Source of the DNA: Paracoccaceae bacterium | GTDB taxonomy: Bacteria; Pseudomonadota; Alphaproteobacteria; Rhodobacterales; Rhodobacteraceae | DNA: 8,879 bases | Assembly (NCBI GenBank): GCA_016764835.1 | Contig: JAESRD010000022.1 | Span: 1 to 8,879, forward strand | Direction of reading: 5' to 3' | Shown here: positions 6,573-8,879 of the stretch, one piece after another | How the letters are laid out: each line of letters starts with the position of its first letter | How positions within the stretch are numbered: position 1 is the stretch's first letter | The notes under the pieces: generated by a model | What the model saw: only the letters and a program-made list of their open reading frames with translations | Told to the model about the DNA's origin: nothing | Database searches by the model: none | Translations under genes and position numbers: made by a program

Positions 6573-7153
6573 AGCCTGCGGCAGGCCCGCAGCTGCGCCT
6601 CATACATATTGGCCCGCGCCGCCAACTCAGCGGCAATGGTCACAAGCCAGCCTTTGGAGCGGTAGCTGCCACGGGCATAGCCGGTGCGGCCCTCATGGTA
6701 AGCCAGATATTGGTTGCGGGTGTCGGAGAGTGGGATGCCCAGCTCTTCGGTGGTCTGGCTCATATACCAGCCCATAAAGTCGGTCGCATCGCGGATATTG
6801 TCGCGCCGCGCGCCAGAGCCGCCCTCGGCGCGCTGATACTCTGCCCATGTCGCATCAAGCGCTTGGGCATAGCCGTAGGCCGATGATTGCCGCCCTATGG
6901 GAATGACGCCCAGCGCATATTGATGCGGGGTGCGGGCATTGCCGATAAACTTGCTCTCTTGGTAAATAATCGCCATCTGCACGGGCACCGGCACGCCCCA
7001 TTGGCGCTCGGCCGCACGAAAGGCACGCAGGTAGCTGCCATGCTGCGCTACGATCGCGCAGGCATCATCAATGCCACGCGGAGATTGGAAGTTCCGACTG
7101 CCGCAGCCAGCCACCAAAGCCAGCAATGCCAACGCACGAAGAAGTCTGTTCAT
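6569..7153 (-). CDS. SLT-fold lytic transglycosylase lipoprotein
   Basis: Predicted outer-membrane lipoprotein that cleaves peptidoglycan glycan strands. From the ATG at 7153 it has 194 residues. Residues 1-16 form a signal peptide ending in the lipobox LVAGC, with Cys17 as the lipidated residue. The transglycosylase part includes VQMAIIYQESKF (58-69), where Glu66 sits at the expected catalytic position, then SAYGYAQALDATW (91-103) and the AYHEGRTGY stretch (151-159), all typical of SLT-type enzymes. The frame extends to a GTG at 7192, but those 13 residues would push the signal peptide away from the N-terminus. The stop codon overlaps the stop of the convergent RT gene by 3 bases. There is no sequence sign that it is a retron partner; it looks like a resident cell-wall gene. 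Confidence 0.88.
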   Translation of the reverse strand: MNRLLRALALLALVAGCGSRNFQSPRGIDDACAIVAQHGSYLRAFRAAERQWGVPVPVQMAIIYQESKFIGNARTPHQYALGVIPIGRQSSAYGYAQALDATWAEYQRAEGGSGARRDNIRDATDFMGWYMSQTTEELGIPLSDTRNQYLAYHEGRTGYARGSYRSKGWLVTIAAELAARANMYEAQLRACRRL

Positions 7154-7455
7154 CTGCCACTCGCTCGTAATGTTTTTATCTTTTGCGGTCACTGTACCGC
7201 ACCGAGCTGAACTGGAAATAACTTTGGTAAACCACCGGCTTCAATTCGCCGGGAGGGGCGGCGATACGAGCCGAGAATCAGGGTTTAATATGTAGTTGCT
7301 TGGGCTTATCAGGGCGGGCGGCAACAATGATCGTTCCTAGACCGCATAAAGACTGTGCAAAAAACGGGTACAGTCTGTTTCTGTTAAAATATGCATGCAG
7401 GCGTAGACTCATGCCCTTGTGGGCGCGTAAGACATATATCGGAGACTATGCGATA
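7154..7455. other. Divergent intergenic region between SLT lipoprotein and hspQ
   Basis: These 302 bases contain no credible gene. The frame upstream of hspQ is open from 7300, but its extra 52 residues do not resemble HspQ. The region carries an inverted repeat at 7350-7376 and an AT-rich TAAAAT at 7385-7390 that might be a -10 box without a matching -35. GGAG at 7441-7444 is the likely ribosome site for hspQ. I looked for a heat-shock sigma-factor promoter and found no convincing one. Confidence 0.5.
7350..7376. promoter_or_regulatory. Operator-like inverted repeat upstream of hspQ
   Basis: AGACTGT at 7350-7356 and ACAGTCT at 7370-7376 are perfect inverted repeats. With G7357-T7369 and C7358-G7368 the stem reaches nine pairs around a nine-base A-rich loop. 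It sits 8 bases before the possible -10 box TAAAAT (7385-7390), a position where a repressor or activator could act. An RNA hairpin is the alternative reading. No known operator consensus was recognised. Confidence 0.35.
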
Positions 7456-7782
7456 ATGATAAGAACACGCGCCAAATACCACCTGGGACAAGTTGTCCGC
7501 CACCGGAAACATCCGTTTCGCGGCGTGGTTTTTGATGTGGACGCTATGTTTTCGAATTCTGACGCGTGGTATGAGGCGATCCCTGAAGATAGCCGGCCGC
7601 AAAAAGACCAGCCATTTTATCATCTGTTGGCAGAGAATGACCAAAGTTATTACGTCGCCTATGTCTCAGAGCAAAACCTGATCGCCGACTATTCTGGCGA
7701 GCCGGTTGACCACCCCGATCTTGATGAGCTGTTTGGGCCGTTTGAAGACGGGTCTTATCCGTTGCAGGTGCAGTTAAACTAA
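7456..7782 (+). CDS. hspQ: Heat shock protein HspQ (YccV family)
   Basis: HspQ is a small cytosolic protein that binds hemimethylated DNA in vitro and, in enterobacteria, acts as a specificity enhancer for Lon protease and limits DnaA levels. The 108-residue product matches the family length. Recognisable blocks are KYHLGQVVRHRKHPFRGVVFDVD (7-29), WYEAIPEDSRPQKDQPFYHLLAE (38-60) and YYVAYVSEQNLIADYSGEPVDHPDLDELFGPF (65-96). The ATG at 7456 is chosen because the family begins just before KYHLGQVV; earlier in-frame codons add unrelated sequence. GGAG at 7441-7444 is 11 bases upstream, slightly far. A two-codon frame, ATG CGA TAA, at 7448-7456 overlaps the start. An intrinsic terminator follows the gene. 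Confidence 0.95.
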   Translation: MIRTRAKYHLGQVVRHRKHPFRGVVFDVDAMFSNSDAWYEAIPEDSRPQKDQPFYHLLAENDQSYYVAYVSEQNLIADYSGEPVDHPDLDELFGPFEDGSYPLQVQLN

Positions 7783-7792
7783 GGCTGGTTTG

Positions 7793-7832
7793 CTGAAGAG
7801 GTTTTGTACCTCTTTGGTTTGACGTATTTTTT
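7793..7832 (+). terminator. Intrinsic terminator after hspQ
   Basis: The perfect stem AAGAGGT/ACCTCTT (7796-7802 with 7808-7814) has a five-base TTTGT loop and is extended by two G-U pairs and a C-G pair to 7793 and 7817. It starts 10 bases after the hspQ stop. A TTT follows at once, and a run of six T lies at 7827-7832. The T-tract is interrupted, so it may be moderate in strength. Confidence 0.6.
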
Positions 7833-7894
7833 CTAGATTCAAGTGTGCCCGGCCCGTTCGAACCGTGACGTTTGGTCCACGTTGGAAAGAGGAA

Positions 7895-8206
7895 ATGATT
7901 GTGCGGGGCCCGGTGGCCACTTCATGCTCGAATTCTGTTTTTCGGGTGCGGCATATCTGCCAACTGAAAAAGTCTGGCTGCAATAGAGCCCCGAATGGGC
8001 AAAGCACCTTTGGCCTGCTTTCAAACATGAGCTTAAAATTCGGTGTTCGAAGACCCAATGCAATTTTTGTTGACGAGACCGCGCGTGTCGTGCCGTTTAT
8101 CGCATCATATATGCAGCCCCGACCAGAACCCCGTTTGAAGTTTTGGTTCAAAGACACAGCGAAGGCTTTGCGTGATGCTCGGCCGAGCAAACCGCGCCCC
8201 AAATAA
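7895..8206 (+). CDS. Doubtful ORF of about 103 residues, no recognised family
   Basis: I do not recognise this product. From the ATG at 7895 it would be a basic protein with four cysteines, a central SLKFGVRRPNAIFVDETARVVPFI stretch and a Pro/Arg/Lys-rich tail ending PSKPRPK. No membrane segment or signal peptide is visible. Purine-rich AAAGAGGA directly precedes the ATG but is too close for an ideal Shine-Dalgarno; GGAAAG at 7884-7889 is better placed. A GTG at 7865 would add 10 residues. The frame fills most of the 444-base gap between hspQ and the VOC gene and is oriented like both. It could be a decayed gene or non-coding. A 142-residue frame on the opposite strand overlaps the terminator and is less likely. 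Confidence 0.35.
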   Translation: MIVRGPVATSCSNSVFRVRHICQLKKSGCNRAPNGQSTFGLLSNMSLKFGVRRPNAIFVDETARVVPFIASYMQPRPEPRLKFWFKDTAKALRDARPSKPRPK

Positions 8207-8226
8207 TTTTATACGAAAGGTCCAGC

Positions 8227-8562
8227 ATGCGCTTCAACCATATCGGTATCCCGACCACTTCAGCCTTTGACGGCGAGATCCCGCTGCCCAAGCTGGGCAT
8301 GACCGTCAGCGACCACAAGAACAACCCGTTTGGCATTCAGTGGCAGCGCTATGATGCTGACGCGCCCTATCCCGACCTCGTCAAAACCGTCGCACATGTG
8401 GCGTTTGAGGTCGATGATCTGGCGGCGGCACTTGAGGGGCAGAAGGTTATCATTCAGGCAAATGCGCCGATCCCGGGACTGGTGGTCGCGTTTATAGAGG
8501 TCAACGGCGTGCCGATTGAGCTGATGGAGATCGACCGCGACATCTGCGAAGAAGACATCTAG
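8227..8562 (+). CDS. Small VOC/glyoxalase-fold protein
   Basis: The protein has 111 residues, the size of one vicinal-oxygen-chelate module. These proteins usually dimerise to build a metal-binding site and act as glyoxalases, dioxygenases, epimerases or resistance proteins; the substrate here is unknown. The start FNHIGIPTT (3-11) gives the first-strand histidine H5. TVAHVAFEVDDLAAAL (54-69) supplies H57, and VPIELME (96-101) supplies E98. Together these make a typical His-His-Glu metal set. The ATG is well supported: AAAGG at 8216-8220 lies 6 bases upstream. Codon use is GC-rich, like the core genes. It ends 11 bases from the end of the convergent gamma-glutamyltransferase gene. Confidence 0.85.
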   Translation: MRFNHIGIPTTSAFDGEIPLPKLGMTVSDHKNNPFGIQWQRYDADAPYPDLVKTVAHVAFEVDDLAAALEGQKVIIQANAPIPGLVVAFIEVNGVPIELMEIDRDICEEDI

Positions 8563-8573
8563 CAGCCCAGTAT

Positions 8574-8879
8574 TTAATAGCCCAAAGCGATCCCATCCTT
8601 GCGCGGGTCAGAACCCGCTACCAGCAGTCCGTTTTGCCCGACCATTATCGCTTGCCCCCCGCCAAGCGCGGTTTGCGGGATGATCACTTCATGGCCCATA
8701 TCGCTCAATTGCTGGCGCACGTCGTCGCTATAGCCGCGCTCGACCTGCATTAGCCCGAGGTCGGTAAAGCTACGCGGGGCGTCTAGGGCGGCCTGCGGGC
8801 CCATGTCAAAATCGGTGAGGTTGCTGACAAAGCGGGCATGGCCGGTTGGCTGATATGCGCCGCCCATAACGCCGAACGC
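8574..8879 (-). CDS. Gamma-glutamyltransferase family protein, C-terminal part
   Basis: This is the C-terminal end of a gene that continues off the right edge; the frame is open to base 8879. The visible 101 residues match the small-subunit end of gamma-glutamyltransferases and related Ntn-hydrolases: AFGVMGGAYQPTGHARFVSNLTDF, then DMGPQAALDAPR, VERGYSDDVRQQLSDMGHEV, LGGGQAIM and the terminal block SDPRKDGIALGY. These enzymes self-cleave and act on glutathione or other gamma-glutamyl compounds; several relatives are acylases or oxamate hydrolases. The catalytic Thr and substrate-binding region lie outside the window, so the exact activity cannot be assigned. It stops with TAA. Confidence 0.93.
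   Translation of the reverse strand, partial: AFGVMGGAYQPTGHARFVSNLTDFDMGPQAALDAPRSFTDLGLMQVERGYSDDVRQQLSDMGHEVIIPQTALGGGQAIMVGQNGLLVAGSDPRKDGIALGY

Noticed and set aside
6574..6588. GC-rich hairpin at the RT/SLT gene junction as a bidirectional terminator
   Set aside because: It lies inside the SLT coding end, has a short stem and no T-run on either strand.
7416..7439. Heat-shock sigma-factor promoter for hspQ (CTTGTG ... CATATAT)
   Set aside because: The two elements are only 11 bases apart and both deviate from the consensus, so the match is not convincing.
7774..8202. A 142-residue minus-strand frame after hspQ
   Set aside because: It runs through the hspQ terminator hairpin, its basic composition looks random, and it has no recognisable domain.
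1..8879. CRISPR array, tRNA, rRNA, insertion sequence or integrase
   Set aside because: No regularly spaced repeats, no tRNA-like clover-leaf, and no transposase or recombinase frame could be recognised on either strand.

Overview
The window comes from a bacterial chromosome, most likely an alphaproteobacterium of the Rhodobacterales (Roseobacter-like). The basis is a GC-rich core gene set: an FtsK translocase followed after an interval by lolA, plus an alphaproteobacterial-style HspQ and a SLT-fold lipoprotein. The taxonomic call is inference from gene content and protein style, not from a marker gene.

Layout from left to right. Positions 1-1845 hold the 3' part of ftsK, whose membrane domain lies off the left edge. 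Between ftsK and lolA, which are close neighbours in many proteobacteria, lie about 2.6 kb of extra genes: a 65-residue two-helix membrane protein (1923-2120), an unrecognised 100-residue cysteine-containing protein (2130-2432), a LysE/RhtB-type exporter on the minus strand (2470-3066), a DUF3885-like protein (3145-3744) and a MOSC-domain protein (3800-4336). lolA itself is at 4444-5046, with its own Shine-Dalgarno site and signal peptide.

The most interesting part is 5091-6572, a probable complete retron. A structured non-coding segment (5104-5261) is closed by a 16-pair inverted repeat (a1/a2). Inside it are two small hairpins (msr-like) and one long hairpin (msd-like). A retron-type reverse transcriptase with an intact YADD motif follows 36 bases later. 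The transcriptase resembles the long, N-terminally extended myxobacterial (Mx162-like) branch rather than the short Ec86-like enzymes. No dedicated effector gene is visible beside it. The next gene is a convergent housekeeping-type lytic transglycosylase lipoprotein (6569-7153) whose stop codon overlaps the stop of the transcriptase.

The right part holds a 302-base divergent intergenic region with an operator-like inverted repeat, hspQ (7456-7782) with a good intrinsic terminator, a doubtful 103-residue ORF (7895-8206), a small VOC/glyoxalase-fold protein (8227-8562), and the C-terminal end of a gamma-glutamyltransferase-family gene running off the right edge on the minus strand (8574-8879). 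The core genes cover chromosome segregation (FtsK), lipoprotein trafficking (LolA), peptidoglycan turnover (SLT lipoprotein) and proteolysis control (HspQ). The retron and the lower-GC small genes look like accessory insertions among them.
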